Below the pieces are notes generated by a model that made no database searches, had not been told where the DNA came from, and was given only the letters and a program-made list of their open reading frames with translations. Position numbers and translations under genes: made by a program. Of a DNA stretch of 41,732 bases, positions 1 to 9,486 are shown piece after piece. Each line of letters starts with the position of its first letter. Within the stretch, counting starts at the first letter, position 1. Origin of the DNA: a virus. The stretch is taken from positions 1 through 41,732 of IMG/VR virus record IMGVR_UViG_3300021961_010974. One strand, written 5' to 3'.

Positions 1-1418
1 TCCTCAACAAGCATTCCTTTTGAATCTAAACTTTTCAAAGAATCATTCACAAATAAGTTTTGAAGTGACTTAACTTCGGTAGTATCATTTCGAACCCCCT
101 CAACAGTAAATGAACCGCTTAAACCTAACGTATCATTCTTTTCAAGTTGTGACTTATAGGCCGTAACTATTTGTTGTAGTTTATTATAAGCGTCAGTTCT
201 CGTTTGTTCGTTGGCATTTGTATTTTCATTGAAAATGTAAACAATCTGCTTGTCCTCAGTGTCTTCAGTTATGTTCTTATAAACAAAAGTCTTTTCCTTA
301 TTTATATATAAATTAAACCACGAAGCATCATTATTTGACCTAATATCATTGTACAAAGATTCTATCAATTTCAAATAACTTTGTACATCTGATAGTGGAC
401 TAAAATCCTGTTGACCAAATCCTTCTAATATATTTTTTTCTAAAGTCTGTAATCGAGCAAATAACTGAGCAAATGTCAACTCAGGTAAGTCTTGTGGTAT
501 TAGATTTAAACTTTTATATTTTTTATAAACATCTTTGATAAAACCATAACCTTTGGTTGTACGAAGAGTTGTCGTAGGAGATGTGGTATTTCCTACAGTG
601 GCCTGAGATGCTTGTACTGCGGTGTTGTCAGGACTTGTGGCGTTTATTCTATAGTCAGTGGTATACATGTTTGGTAGTGCGTATAAAACACCAACCTGAG
701 TTTCCGCAAGAATACTGTATTTGTAAGAATAAAATGAAAGAGAAATTCTGTAGTTACCTGTATTACCCTCAAATGCCGCAGAAAATTTCTGAAGTATAAG
801 TTGGTAACGGATTGCCTTACCAAAGAAACCTTTCATTGTAAGATAGAACACAGGATATGGTAAATTGAAAAACGCGGCATATTCTGACTGTTCACCTTTT
901 TCAAATAATGCCCTTCCTTGAGTATCAATCAACACCATTTCAACCATTGGGGTGGCACTTCTCGTGTTTTTTACTCTAATACTTTCGATACCTAATAACC
1001 CAGTTGAATATGAATTCGGGGTATTCTGACTTACATAAAAATCGTTTGACTTATTTTGAACATTTAACTGATTAGGAGCGTCTTGGATAGTTCCTTTATC
1101 ATTTTTTACAGGTTGTGCCGTGAGATATTCTAAATAATCATTCTTGAGTGTTGATTTACCACCTGGTCTTAAAAAATTGATTGATGCTAACTCAACATTT
1201 TGAATTGCATCATTGATTGGTGCACCTACCGCTAATTTTGTTCTTGGGATAACTTTAGCCTCCAAATTAGCGTACATCACCAAATCCTCATGATGAAGTT
1301 GTCGTTCTCTTACCGTACCATCAAGATTTTGTGTTTTGTTCGGGTCAACTAACACTATATTTTGACAGTCGAAATCTACGAAAATATTGTCATTTGACTG
1401 TATATTGTTACCTGCCAT
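1..1418 (-). CDS. Baseplate-associated structural protein, 3' end beyond window
   Basis: The frame is open from an ATG at 1418 to the left edge (about 472 codons), so the C-terminus is missing. It starts MAGNNIQSND and overlaps the end of the gp53-like gene by 11 nt, which implies coupled translation in the same tail operon. No signal peptide or membrane segment is visible. A stretch around residues 160-240 (VEMVLIDTQG, then AAFFNLPYPVFYLTMKGF) is rich in beta-type and aromatic residues. The rest is polar and Asn/Gln/Thr-rich, as in virion proteins. The position directly after a 1645-residue baseplate protein and a gp53-like wedge protein makes a baseplate role likely. I do not recognise the exact family. 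A hub or wedge subunit are both possible. Confidence 0.6.
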   Translation of the reverse strand, partial: MAGNNIQSNDNIFVDFDCQNIVLVDPNKTQNLDGTVRERQLHHEDLVMYANLEAKVIPRTKLAVGAPINDAIQNVELASINFLRPGGKSTLKNDYLEYLTAQPVKNDKGTIQDAPNQLNVQNKSNDFYVSQNTPNSYSTGLLGIESIRVKNTRSATPMVEMVLIDTQGRALFEKGEQSEYAAFFNLPYPVFYLTMKGFFGKAIRYQLILQKFSAAFEGNTGNYRISLSFYSYKYSILAETQVGVLYALPNMYTTDYRINATSPDNTAVQASQATVGNTTSPTTTLRTTKGYGFIKDVYKKYKSLNLIPQDLPELTFAQLFARLQTLEKNILEGFGQQDFSPLSDVQSYLKLIESLYNDIRSNNDASWFNLYINKEKTFVYKNITEDTEDKQIVYIFNENTNANEQTRTDAYNKLQQIVTAYKSQLEKNDTLGLSGSFTVEGVRNDTTEVKSLQNLFVNDSLKSLDSKGMLVE

Positions 1419-1728
1419 AATAGAAGAAGTAGTTGTCTATTCCATTTTTATAATCCTGTAATGAAGATATTAAGGGGAAAGGAATAGTCAACACCGAATT
1501 ATTTGGTATTTTCCATTCTAACCCACCAAACTGAGGATTCGCTTGGAGAATCAACCAACCAAAAAACGGTGTTCCATAAAATTCTTGTGATATTTTATCC
1601 AATCTACTTAGTCCAGTACGATAAACATATCGTTGGTCCGTAGTTTTGGAAGGCAATGGCACAAATGGAACTACTGTTTGTTCTCCATTCACAAAAAATT
1701 GTTGATATCTATTGAAATAAGCGTCCAT
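1408..1728 (-). CDS. gp53-like baseplate wedge protein with LysM-like fold
   Basis: This 106-residue protein matches the pattern of T4 gp53-type wedge proteins, which carry a LysM-like domain. Residues about 36-70 read as a LysM-type motif: a Tyr-containing strand (YRTGLSRLDKIS), then EFYGTPFFGWLILQANP, the usual small-residue/Trp/Ala-Asn pattern. In T4, gp53 joins neighbouring wedges during baseplate assembly. T4 gp53 is about 196 residues, so this is a short version close to a single LysM-like domain. Its ATG overlaps the stop of the upstream 1645-residue gene in a TAATG arrangement at 1728, so translation is probably coupled. A generic LysM-like tail protein is the main alternative. Confidence 0.6.
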   Translation of the reverse strand: MDAYFNRYQQFFVNGEQTVVPFVPLPSKTTDQRYVYRTGLSRLDKISQEFYGTPFFGWLILQANPQFGGLEWKIPNNSVLTIPFPLISSLQDYKNGIDNYFFYYGR

Positions 1729-4700
1729 TAGTTAAAGTTTCGTTTAAAGTTGAATGGGTTTATTTTACCGTTATCATTTTTATTCGAATAGATATCCTGT
1801 AATGTTTTTTTAGTAGAATTTGATGCAGTCAAATCAGTTTCAAATAAAACAACCCTCTCTTGTGTTGTTCCAAATGTAGGTGTATATTCAACGAATTGAA
1901 TACCTGTAGGATTTGTTTTGAAATTCGTCAGGATTTTTGCATTATTTTCATTAATCGATTTCCAATTATTAAAATATGATGTAGAATTACCCAAACCATT
2001 ATAATAGAATTGAACAGCATTTTGTGTCGCTTGGTCTAATCCAACTATTAGTTTATTGATGAAATCTTGTGGATTATTAAGTAAGGCTCTTGACATCAAC
2101 ATATACTCTAATTTCGCATCATTAGTAGGTAATAATGTATTTGTGATACTGTCTGATGATGCCGGAGTATAACTTGATGATGATACCGAATAATTTGTAT
2201 CATATAAACCAACATTTTCTAAATTCGAAAGTAAGTTAGCAATGTCCGTAGACATCGTTGTAATATCAGTATCTAAATTTGTATAAGTATTAACACTTGA
2301 ACCATTTACAGTTTCTGTAGTTCCTGTCGTTGTGTAAATAATTGCAATATTCTTTTTGTCAATTTTACCATCATATCCTTCTGTTGCACTTACACCATCT
2401 AACACAAAATTAATTCTATCAAAATTGAATACCAAATCTTGTTGTGCTTGAACTAATGTTGATAGGTCCTCAGTTAACGAATTCAAGAATGAACTTTGAT
2501 AAGTTGCAAGATATTCTATATAATTTTTCTTGAATAATCTTTTTTGAGCCCCTGTAATGTTTGGGTTCTTAAATCCTGACTCATTAAAAATAGGAATACT
2601 ACCTGAACCTATACTATTAGACAATTTAGTAAACGCATCATCAACAAATGTTTGATACTGTAATGGTTTACCATAGATGGCGGTTGTAGTTGAACCTAAA
2701 TCGCCTTCATTATAACCTCTATTCTTTTTAGACGTAGTATTCAATAAACTAAGAATTCCATAATTATAATTCTTCAAAACATTATCCATAAAATTCATGG
2801 TTGCATTGAAATATGAACCTGTTTGTCCTACAAGGTCATTCATAAAGGTCTTATATGAAATTGTTCCATTTTCACCTGTACTTGTTGAACCAGTTACAGT
2901 TTCAGTTCCAATAGTATTTCCACCATTAGTTCTTTGTGGTGAACTTACATTTGCCGCTCCCACCGTTGGATTACGTTGTTGTATTGACTGAATGACTTCC
3001 TTATCAAGTTTTGAGGTATCCTCAGTAGCCTCAGCTCTTTCATCATACATTTCAGTATTTGCATAGTAATTGAATGACAATGCGTTTTGTAAGGTATCTA
3101 CAGGATTTGCAAGACCTGAACCACCAACAAAGTTGAATGACAGATTTATGTCTGCAATCATTGGTTGAAACCCAATTCCTTCGGGATTCATATCGTAAAT
3201 TTTTTCATACGTAATTTGTAAACCTCTTGGGATTATCTTGGTATTATAAAAATCACCAATACGTAAAACCAAAACAGGTGGTGCACCAAATGAAGTATTT
3301 GTGGCATCATTGTATAGTTTTTCACCATCAGGACCTATAGTCGGAATTGTGTCTCCAGGTCTCATGCACTGTTGCAAAAACGTCAATCTTGAATTTAGCC
3401 CTTCAGGTGTTGTAGAGTGAAATGCCGGTGAAAAATATTTCAACTTATCTTTCAAAGAATCATATATGAATGGATTATCAACTTTCATAACCTCAAAATA
3501 ATCACATTCACTCAAAAGATATCTCAATAACTTTTTAGATGCTCCTTTATATAACGCATCTGTCGGTTGAACAACTTGTGGTATTGGTTTTGATGTTTGT
3601 GAACCTTCAGAACTAGTACCAGGTTTTTTACCATCTTTAGCCAAATCAGCGTCAACACCAATATTTGTTGGTTGTGGTTGTTCTTCTACTGGAATTATTT
3701 TTATATTTTGAATTGTAACCGCACGACACGCCATCGCGTCTGTTGAGTATATTTTGTCATTACCCGACAAATTAGTGTTACAATTTACAGACCCATATGT
3801 TTGAGTTTTTCCACGTGGAGTCACTGTAATTGTTTCACCCGAACCAGCAGGATTAAAAATCAATTGCCCATTATCAATAAACTGCTTCAATGATTTACCA
3901 CCAGGAAATGAGTATGTATTGAAGAAGTTTTCAATAGATGATGTTCTTCTCAATGATAATGGTTGGTTATATGAAACTTGTGCAGGTGAAGAGGCGCTAC
4001 CAATCATTTGAATAGTAATCGATTGAGCTTGTTTTTGGTCTAAGATATTGAAAATTTTAGCACCTAATTCTTCTATCTTTGAAAAGTTTTCTTCAATAGT
4101 ATCTGAGAAGAATTTAGCAACAGATTCCTTATTGTTTGCCTTGTTTTGATATGTTGATTGATTTGAGGATGATGTATAGGTACTATAGGTGTCCTGATAT
4201 TTTACCGTTGTTGTTGTGTTCCATCTTGGACTTTCACCCCTCGGACCAGGAATATCATTATCAAAATAAAATGCATAATTTGCATATGCGGCATTTAAAT
4301 CTTCAACAGGTTCTGCCTGTGTTTGAGGAGAACCCCCCGTTGGTGTAATTGCAACTTCGGGTTGAATGTTTTGTAAAGCCTCTTCAAACTGTTCTTCAGT
4401 AACTTGAGGATTTGTAATAATTTGTTGCCAAGCTTGTAGCTCAGTCATAGGAATTGTATTGTAAATCTTCGCCAACTCATACAAGTCATACTTTTTACAT
4501 CCCGCAAAGAATGAATTGATGATTGAGTCTACTTTTGGTCTATCACCTTCATTCGCCAAGACTTTGTTTACAATCAAGTTCAAAATAGAAGGGTGGTCAA
4601 CAATCATTTTCCACTTTATAGTACCTGAACGAGAAGTTGATTTGTAAGTATATACAGGCTCTGGTCGTCCAACAAAACTTGTTTCATTGAAGTCAGGTCT

Positions 4701-6665
4701 AGTATCTTCATTGAAGTCCAAATCGTATGGTGGGAACCACATAATTCTACCTCCGTTAGGACCTCTTTCACATTCAGGTAAATCTTGTACTCTATAACCA
4801 GGTCTACTTCCTGTTCTCCAAGCTAAGTTCTCAATAGAGAACATATATTTCTTAACACCACCATTGATGATGTTTGTTGAATCTTTTCCTTTTGTTGGTG
4901 TTATATTCAAATTGAAAGTAGAATCCAAAATAGAATAAGAACTCTTTCTGATATTACCCTCATACTTTTGAAGGTCTTGGAATGTGTAGTATGGAGTGTC
5001 TTTGGTAAATAATCGACAATATTCAATACCCACATTTTGTTGACCGTCACTATATTTGATTACTTTTGAACCTTTAGTTATCTCTTTATATCCGTCATTG
5101 AATACCTTAGAGGTTTGGTCAATAGCATTACCTACGTGTCCGAATCGTGCACCACTATTAGGAACAGAATCAACAAGTCTTTGGGTATCATCTAATATAG
5201 AACCAGGTTTAAAATTATAGTTAATAGATTCCGTTGACGTGAATTGACCACTAATAATTGAGAAATCAGGACTTTCACTACCATAATCCCCACCAGGTGT
5301 TTGTCGTCTTCCGGCATTCGGTGCCCATTTCTGACTCACCCATGAGAAACCACCACTTAGATTTCCATCGTCTTCAAATGCTCTTCCCGCAAATCCGAAT
5401 TGGAAATTTTGGTCTGGACCCTCATATTCTTTACCAAGAATGTCAGGACCATATACAGGTGACTGTACTTGTTGACCAAATGGGTCAATAGGAATTTGTC
5501 CCGATGGTGAAGTTAAGAATGAAGGGTCTCTATCAGGACCACCAACATAATACGTACCTTCAGCATTATTACGTGAAAATCCACCACGAATGGCATTACC
5601 TAAGGCTGAAATAATACCTGTACCACCTGTATTATATTGTGGTCGGTATCTATTCTCATCTAAATTAGATGTTAGCTGAGCTCTTTGTCCTGAACCAGTA
5701 TAGTTTAAAAATAACTGTGATGGTGACTTTGGTCGTGCACCCGACAAACCAAATAAACCACCAAGGGCTCTACCAAAAATATTACCAGACGCCAATAACG
5801 CAGATTGAGTCGAATCAAAATCTCTCTGTAAATTGTCTTGTTCAAAATAATCACCAGGGATTGGTGAGAACGGTAAAGTGAACCCTGCAATTCGTTGTAC
5901 AATATCTTGTCCTTGAGAGAGAATATTTCCCCCACCCGAGGTGATTTTCCAATCTCTATCGATAATGGGTCTTCTACCTGCCAATATCTGAGATAGATTG
6001 ACAGGGTCTTGTAATCCATTCAAAATGTTTACTCTACCAATCGTCTCTGTTCGAACATTTTGGTCAACCCTCGCTTGGAACATCTTTTTAGCTTGTTCCA
6101 CAGCAATCTGAGCCATGGTGGAATCCAAAGACGCTGGGCCGTTGTCCCCTACAGGGTCTGCCTGTAGTAATACAGTATATGGAGAATATAAACTAGGTCT
6201 AAAACTAGGCGGGTCCCAATATGTTGCGTTCTTTTGAACTTTGATAATATCACTTATATCATAGTATGTGTTGAACCCACTACCTGGTGAATATTCATTT
6301 TTAACATATTGTTTCTGTTGAAATGATTCTGAATATACCTGTAGAGCATTTGTATATGGAGGAAACGCGCCATAGGGTCCTTTGTTTGTTTCGTTTTCTG
6401 ACGTATTGATTAGGGCACTAATATCTAAGTTATACCCATTATTTGGTCCGAATTCGTTTCTTGTATATAACTGATTTGCGTATGGATTTGAGTCTATCAA
6501 TACATCAGGAGAGTCAATTACACTGTAATCATTTTGTGAAAACTCACTGGACGCAGGTTGCGATGAAGGTGCATAAACCCCAGTTTTTGTATAGGGGGTA
6601 AGATTCCTTAATAGGAGTTTTTTTCTTAGGACCTCTGTTGCTGCGAAGGATAACTGACTTGGCAT
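1728..6665 (-). CDS. Giant baseplate protein with internal OmpA-like segment
   Basis: This is a 1645-residue soluble protein, Asn/Ser/Thr/Gly-rich, without signal peptide or transmembrane helix. It lies between the tape measure and a gp53-like wedge gene, so a baseplate hub or wedge role is the best inference. Around residues 875-985 there is an OmpA-C-like pattern: a hydrophobic strand (ITIQMIGSASS), then YNQPLSLRRTSSIENFF, corresponding to the N..LS..RA..V signature. It ends near ACRAVTIQNIKIIP, where OmpA domains have NRRV. The Asp that contacts peptidoglycan in true OmpA domains is not obvious (the site reads SASSPAQ), so binding may be altered. A further conserved-looking stretch near residue 680 (YTYKSTSRSGTIKWKMIVDH) resembles tail structural folds. 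It is larger than any single T4 baseplate protein (gp7 is 1032 residues). Confidence 0.6.
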   Translation of the reverse strand: MPSQLSFAATEVLRKKLLLRNLTPYTKTGVYAPSSQPASSEFSQNDYSVIDSPDVLIDSNPYANQLYTRNEFGPNNGYNLDISALINTSENETNKGPYGAFPPYTNALQVYSESFQQKQYVKNEYSPGSGFNTYYDISDIIKVQKNATYWDPPSFRPSLYSPYTVLLQADPVGDNGPASLDSTMAQIAVEQAKKMFQARVDQNVRTETIGRVNILNGLQDPVNLSQILAGRRPIIDRDWKITSGGGNILSQGQDIVQRIAGFTLPFSPIPGDYFEQDNLQRDFDSTQSALLASGNIFGRALGGLFGLSGARPKSPSQLFLNYTGSGQRAQLTSNLDENRYRPQYNTGGTGIISALGNAIRGGFSRNNAEGTYYVGGPDRDPSFLTSPSGQIPIDPFGQQVQSPVYGPDILGKEYEGPDQNFQFGFAGRAFEDDGNLSGGFSWVSQKWAPNAGRRQTPGGDYGSESPDFSIISGQFTSTESINYNFKPGSILDDTQRLVDSVPNSGARFGHVGNAIDQTSKVFNDGYKEITKGSKVIKYSDGQQNVGIEYCRLFTKDTPYYTFQDLQKYEGNIRKSSYSILDSTFNLNITPTKGKDSTNIINGGVKKYMFSIENLAWRTGSRPGYRVQDLPECERGPNGGRIMWFPPYDLDFNEDTRPDFNETSFVGRPEPVYTYKSTSRSGTIKWKMIVDHPSILNLIVNKVLANEGDRPKVDSIINSFFAGCKKYDLYELAKIYNTIPMTELQAWQQIITNPQVTEEQFEEALQNIQPEVAITPTGGSPQTQAEPVEDLNAAYANYAFYFDNDIPGPRGESPRWNTTTTVKYQDTYSTYTSSSNQSTYQNKANNKESVAKFFSDTIEENFSKIEELGAKIFNILDQKQAQSITIQMIGSASSPAQVSYNQPLSLRRTSSIENFFNTYSFPGGKSLKQFIDNGQLIFNPAGSGETITVTPRGKTQTYGSVNCNTNLSGNDKIYSTDAMACRAVTIQNIKIIPVEEQPQPTNIGVDADLAKDGKKPGTSSEGSQTSKPIPQVVQPTDALYKGASKKLLRYLLSECDYFEVMKVDNPFIYDSLKDKLKYFSPAFHSTTPEGLNSRLTFLQQCMRPGDTIPTIGPDGEKLYNDATNTSFGAPPVLVLRIGDFYNTKIIPRGLQITYEKIYDMNPEGIGFQPMIADINLSFNFVGGSGLANPVDTLQNALSFNYYANTEMYDERAEATEDTSKLDKEVIQSIQQRNPTVGAANVSSPQRTNGGNTIGTETVTGSTSTGENGTISYKTFMNDLVGQTGSYFNATMNFMDNVLKNYNYGILSLLNTTSKKNRGYNEGDLGSTTTAIYGKPLQYQTFVDDAFTKLSNSIGSGSIPIFNESGFKNPNITGAQKRLFKKNYIEYLATYQSSFLNSLTEDLSTLVQAQQDLVFNFDRINFVLDGVSATEGYDGKIDKKNIAIIYTTTGTTETVNGSSVNTYTNLDTDITTMSTDIANLLSNLENVGLYDTNYSVSSSSYTPASSDSITNTLLPTNDAKLEYMLMSRALLNNPQDFINKLIVGLDQATQNAVQFYYNGLGNSTSYFNNWKSINENNAKILTNFKTNPTGIQFVEYTPTFGTTQERVVLFETDLTASNSTKKTLQDIYSNKNDNGKINPFNFKRNFN

Positions 6666-6680
6666 CTTATTTTATTATTC

Positions 6681-6690
6681 TTATAAATAG
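6681..6690 (-). promoter_or_regulatory. CTATTTATAA box upstream of giant baseplate gene
   Basis: In the sense direction this reads CTATTTATAA, 16 nt upstream of the ATG at 6665. With its upstream flank (GATTATTCTATTTATA) it is identical over 16 nt to the box ahead of the tape measure gene. Boxes of this type recur in the sense orientation in most of the leaders in this window. It is a candidate phage promoter element; the function is inferred from recurrence and position only. Confidence 0.5.
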
Positions 6691-6705
6691 AATAATCTGT
6701 TTTTT

Positions 6706-8562
6706 TTATGTGGTTGCCGTATTTGGAACTAACGAATAGTTTGAACCCCTAACAGCATTTTGAATAGCGTCTGACATACCTTTTTGGAATGTTGGGTTTG
6801 AAAATAGGTCATATGCCATTTTATCCATATTTGGGACATTGGCTAAAGCCCCTCCTGCCATATTCAAATTCACATCCACAGTTCCTTTATAATTAATATC
6901 AGCAATTTCTACTTTAGTTACTTGAGGTGATACCGTAACATCTGCTTTTGATGTCACTCCTGTTGTTTCCAATATAAAGTTTTTACCCGCCTCTGAAACT
7001 TTCATAAAACCTTCCACCGCCGATTCTGCTGCAGCTTTAATTTGATTACCAGATGAAATATATTTTTCACCAACCTCATCAAAATTGAAACTTGAAAGTT
7101 TTGTTGTTATTTGTGTAAATCCATCCATCATATCACCACCCGCACCTTTTAATAAAGTGAAAACTTGCTCAAGACTTCCCTCACCTGATAATATATTACT
7201 AATTGTACTACCAAATTGGTTGTATTGATTATTAATACTTTCAATACCACCCCTTGTGTTACCCATAACACTTGTTGTCATTTGACTAGTACCGCCTAAA
7301 GCTCCTCGAATAAGTTCTCTTGTGTCTTGTAATGGTCTTGCTCCCGCCGCAGGTGCCGCAACACTTGCGAGTATCTTATCTAACAATGCATTAGCCAATT
7401 GCTGTTCTGTAAGTTGTGCCTCAGCAATATCTTCTAATGTTACTGGCTCTTGTTGTTTTCTTAATTTTTCAATATCATCAGGATTCAATTCACTAACAAG
7501 TTTTTCCTGACCTTCTACTTGTACTGTAAATCCTCCTTTTTCTTTTGAAAACTCCGCTAAGTTTGCAACAAATTGTTGAGATTCGGAATCAATACCTGAA
7601 ATTCTAAAATCTTTTTGGATTGCGTTGAGTTTCTGTTGTCCAATTGACATCTTAACTAACTCATCGTATGCGATTCCGGTTTCTTTTTGAATCTCCCTTA
7701 AGTCTCGTTTTGCATTAGGGAATACTTTAAATTCTTTGGTTGACTCATCAAAATACGTGAATTGTTCAGTCATCTTCACAATTTGATTCTGCAATTCTTC
7801 AGTATCTTCCGACGCAAGATACATCAATCGGAATGGGTCTGCTAAATCACCAGCAGCAACACCAAGCCTTTGGAAACTCGCAACCATTTCGATTGCACCT
7901 TCAGGATTGAATACTCTTTCAGCAAAACCAAATACTTCCCTCATGTCAATTCTCAACGAGGCCGCCTGTGCTGACATTCTTGCTAAACCAGCCGCTCCAT
8001 CTTGGAACCCATATTCATTTAGTTTACCTAAATTTTGTTGTACTAACTGAAAAACTGCACTTGTGTTTACACCTACCTGTCGTGCAATGTCAACAGTATC
8101 TTGAATATTATCTTTTATATTTGTCGTTTGAATACCGGCATTTTGAAAAGCCAATACCATACTTCCTACATTTTCGGATGCCACACCTACCGCCTTTCCT
8201 GCGGTGAATAAATCTGAAGTTGTTTCACCTAATGTAACAACATTTCTATTCAATGACTGAGCAATCCCAAGTTGGATGTTCGCAACATCCTTCATATCAC
8301 CACCAAGACCTTCAATTCCCGGTAATGCGATTGCTAATTCTTGCCTAAGACCTACTAACGCTCTTTGTGTTTGACCAAACGTACCGGCCATCGATGCCGT
8401 TACTGTGGCAAATGAACGGTCTAAATTTGCAGTAACATCCCCTAAACTTGCGAAAGCACTATTAATTTGACTTTGTAAGTCCTTAAGTGTTGCCGAAACC
8501 CCAGATAGATTAGGTGGTGGTGTCGGATTCTGATTAGGATTTGGATTCTGTTGTTGTTGCAT
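6706..8562 (-). CDS. Tail tape measure protein (gp29-like role)
   Basis: This 618-residue protein follows a Gln/Pro/Asn-rich N-terminus (residues 1-20) with long amphipathic helices rich in Ala, Gln, Leu and Val (for example LKDLQSQINSAFASLG and GTFGQTQRALVGLRQELAIA). These are typical of tape measure proteins. It lies just downstream of the tube gene and the gp26-like/frameshift chaperone pair, the classical place for a tape measure. Such proteins fill the tube lumen and set tail length. At the usual rule of about 1.5 angstrom per residue, it predicts a tail near 90 nm; T4 gp29 has 590 residues. Weakly hydrophobic segments occur (residues about 395-410, LASVAAPAAG) but no clear transmembrane helix. 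The ATG at 8562 lies 18 nt after a TATTTATA box. Confidence 0.75.
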   Translation of the reverse strand: MQQQQNPNPNQNPTPPPNLSGVSATLKDLQSQINSAFASLGDVTANLDRSFATVTASMAGTFGQTQRALVGLRQELAIALPGIEGLGGDMKDVANIQLGIAQSLNRNVVTLGETTSDLFTAGKAVGVASENVGSMVLAFQNAGIQTTNIKDNIQDTVDIARQVGVNTSAVFQLVQQNLGKLNEYGFQDGAAGLARMSAQAASLRIDMREVFGFAERVFNPEGAIEMVASFQRLGVAAGDLADPFRLMYLASEDTEELQNQIVKMTEQFTYFDESTKEFKVFPNAKRDLREIQKETGIAYDELVKMSIGQQKLNAIQKDFRISGIDSESQQFVANLAEFSKEKGGFTVQVEGQEKLVSELNPDDIEKLRKQQEPVTLEDIAEAQLTEQQLANALLDKILASVAAPAAGARPLQDTRELIRGALGGTSQMTTSVMGNTRGGIESINNQYNQFGSTISNILSGEGSLEQVFTLLKGAGGDMMDGFTQITTKLSSFNFDEVGEKYISSGNQIKAAAESAVEGFMKVSEAGKNFILETTGVTSKADVTVSPQVTKVEIADINYKGTVDVNLNMAGGALANVPNMDKMAYDLFSNPTFQKGMSDAIQNAVRGSNYSLVPNTATT

Positions 8563-8579
8563 AGATTATTCTTCTATAT

Positions 8580-8589
8580 CTATAAATAG
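8580..8589 (-). promoter_or_regulatory. CTATTTATAG box upstream of tape measure gene
   Basis: The sense strand reads CTATTTATAG, 18 nt before the tape measure ATG, preceded by GATTATT exactly as at 6681-6690. It falls in the short gap after the frameshift-extension stop (8595-8597). It could start a separate transcript for the tape measure and baseplate genes. Function is inferred from recurrence. Confidence 0.5.
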
Positions 8590-8594
8590 AATAA

Positions 8595-8756
8595 TCAATC
8601 TTTTTTGTAAGACGATACGACCTTATCAATCAAATACCTTCGAGCGTATGACGGCATTGTTTGAAAATCAGACCATGAAATATGTAAATCTCTTGAAAGG
8701 ATATAAAATTCGTCTAAGAGATATCGACTATAATCAGAAGAAAAGCCGAAAAAACT
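8595..8756 (-). CDS. Probable +1-frameshift extension of tail chaperone (T part)
   Basis: This 53-codon frame was too short for a routine ORF call. It is open from just after a TAG (8757-8759) to the TGA at 8595-8597 and overlaps the end of the gp26-like gene by 23 nt. The encoded sequence looks like real protein: YLLDEFYILSRDLHISWSDF, then QTMPSYARRYLIDKVVSSYK. This is the aromatic/Met-Pro/Arg-Arg pattern of short tail-assembly chaperone extensions. It has no ATG, GTG or TTG before the Met of QTMPS, near the middle, so independent initiation would drop the first half. A +1 (or -2) shift in 8734-8756 would fuse it to the gp26-like protein. The place between tube and tape measure is where G/GT-type frameshifts occur in many tailed phages. 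A one-base indel in the T6 run at 8749-8754 is the alternative. Confidence 0.6.
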   Translation of the reverse strand, partial: SFFGFSSDYSRYLLDEFYILSRDLHISWSDFQTMPSYARRYLIDKVVSSYKKD

Positions 8757-9486
8757 CTACCCCGAAAGTGATATCTACATTCACTTTTTCTCCTGACGGG
8801 GCAATAACTGACTTTCTTAAATCCAACCTTGGTTCGTTTTCATCTAAGAAATTCCTAATGTATTTAGAGTCTACAATCGGTAATCCTTCAATAAAGGAAT
8901 TGATTGTCGTTGGAGTATTATCTCCACCTACTGATAAAATTTGTTTTTGTAATCTCCAAGTAACTTTGGGTGCCACTCTACCTTGAGGATATGATTGGGC
9001 TTGTTTGTTAATGTCTTGGAGTTCTTTGTAGGTCAAAGGTCGTAGAGTTACTTGAACCTGTGACTTGGGTAATGTTGTTGTGTAAGTTCCATTTTCATCA
9101 GGTAATTGGATACCTTTTTTGAAATCTAATTCATCCAACATAATTGATGTGGAATACCTCTGATTTGTCTTAGGGTCTATAACAGAAATATTATATTCAG
9201 GACCAAAAGCAGTATTACGTAAAAATATTAAGATGGCTTCGATGTCTCCATTGAGCATTTCATCAGGTCTTAAGTCCGGTTCATATAGTTTTGTACGAAC
9301 AAGGTTCATAATCAAATCATCCGGCTGAGATGCCATAATTAAATTTTCGTCAGAAGCAGTTAGATAACCTACTTTTACACTTTTTTTCTTAGACTTATAA
9401 AACTTCCCCTCTGATGGTAATGTCAAAACATCGTGAGGTAAGTTAAAATTTTGTTGTCCGTAAACTTTTATATCATCTTGTTCCAT
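8734..9486 (-). CDS. gp26-family baseplate/tail assembly chaperone (G part)
   Basis: I place the start at the ATG at 9486 (MEQDDIKVYGQQ, 250 residues). An in-frame GTG at 9498 lies inside a terminator hairpin and would add only MFFF. The protein fits the T4 gp26-like (T4_baseplate) family: an N-terminal LPHDVLTLPSEGKFY, then SVKVGYLTASDENLIMA, then a helical part with DLRPDEMLNGDIEAILIFLR. In T4, gp26 is needed for baseplate hub formation. Here the gene sits between tube and tape measure. The 3' end (EFFRLFF then TGA) overlaps a short +1 frame, so two products are likely, the short form and a fusion. A terminator's U-tract runs directly into its ATG, so expression probably depends on read-through from the tube gene. 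Confidence 0.7.
   Translation of the reverse strand: MEQDDIKVYGQQNFNLPHDVLTLPSEGKFYKSKKKSVKVGYLTASDENLIMASQPDDLIMNLVRTKLYEPDLRPDEMLNGDIEAILIFLRNTAFGPEYNISVIDPKTNQRYSTSIMLDELDFKKGIQLPDENGTYTTTLPKSQVQVTLRPLTYKELQDINKQAQSYPQGRVAPKVTWRLQKQILSVGGDNTPTTINSFIEGLPIVDSKYIRNFLDENEPRLDLRKSVIAPSGEKVNVDITFGVEFFRLFF

Noticed and set aside
5705-6019. Minus-strand alternative frame of 104 codons within the giant baseplate gene
   Set aside because: It is an out-of-frame shadow inside a well-supported 1645-residue gene.
8648-8986. Plus-strand open frame of 112 codons opposite the gp26-like gene
   Set aside because: It is antisense to a gene with a clear family match and to its frameshift extension, with no homology-like features of its own.
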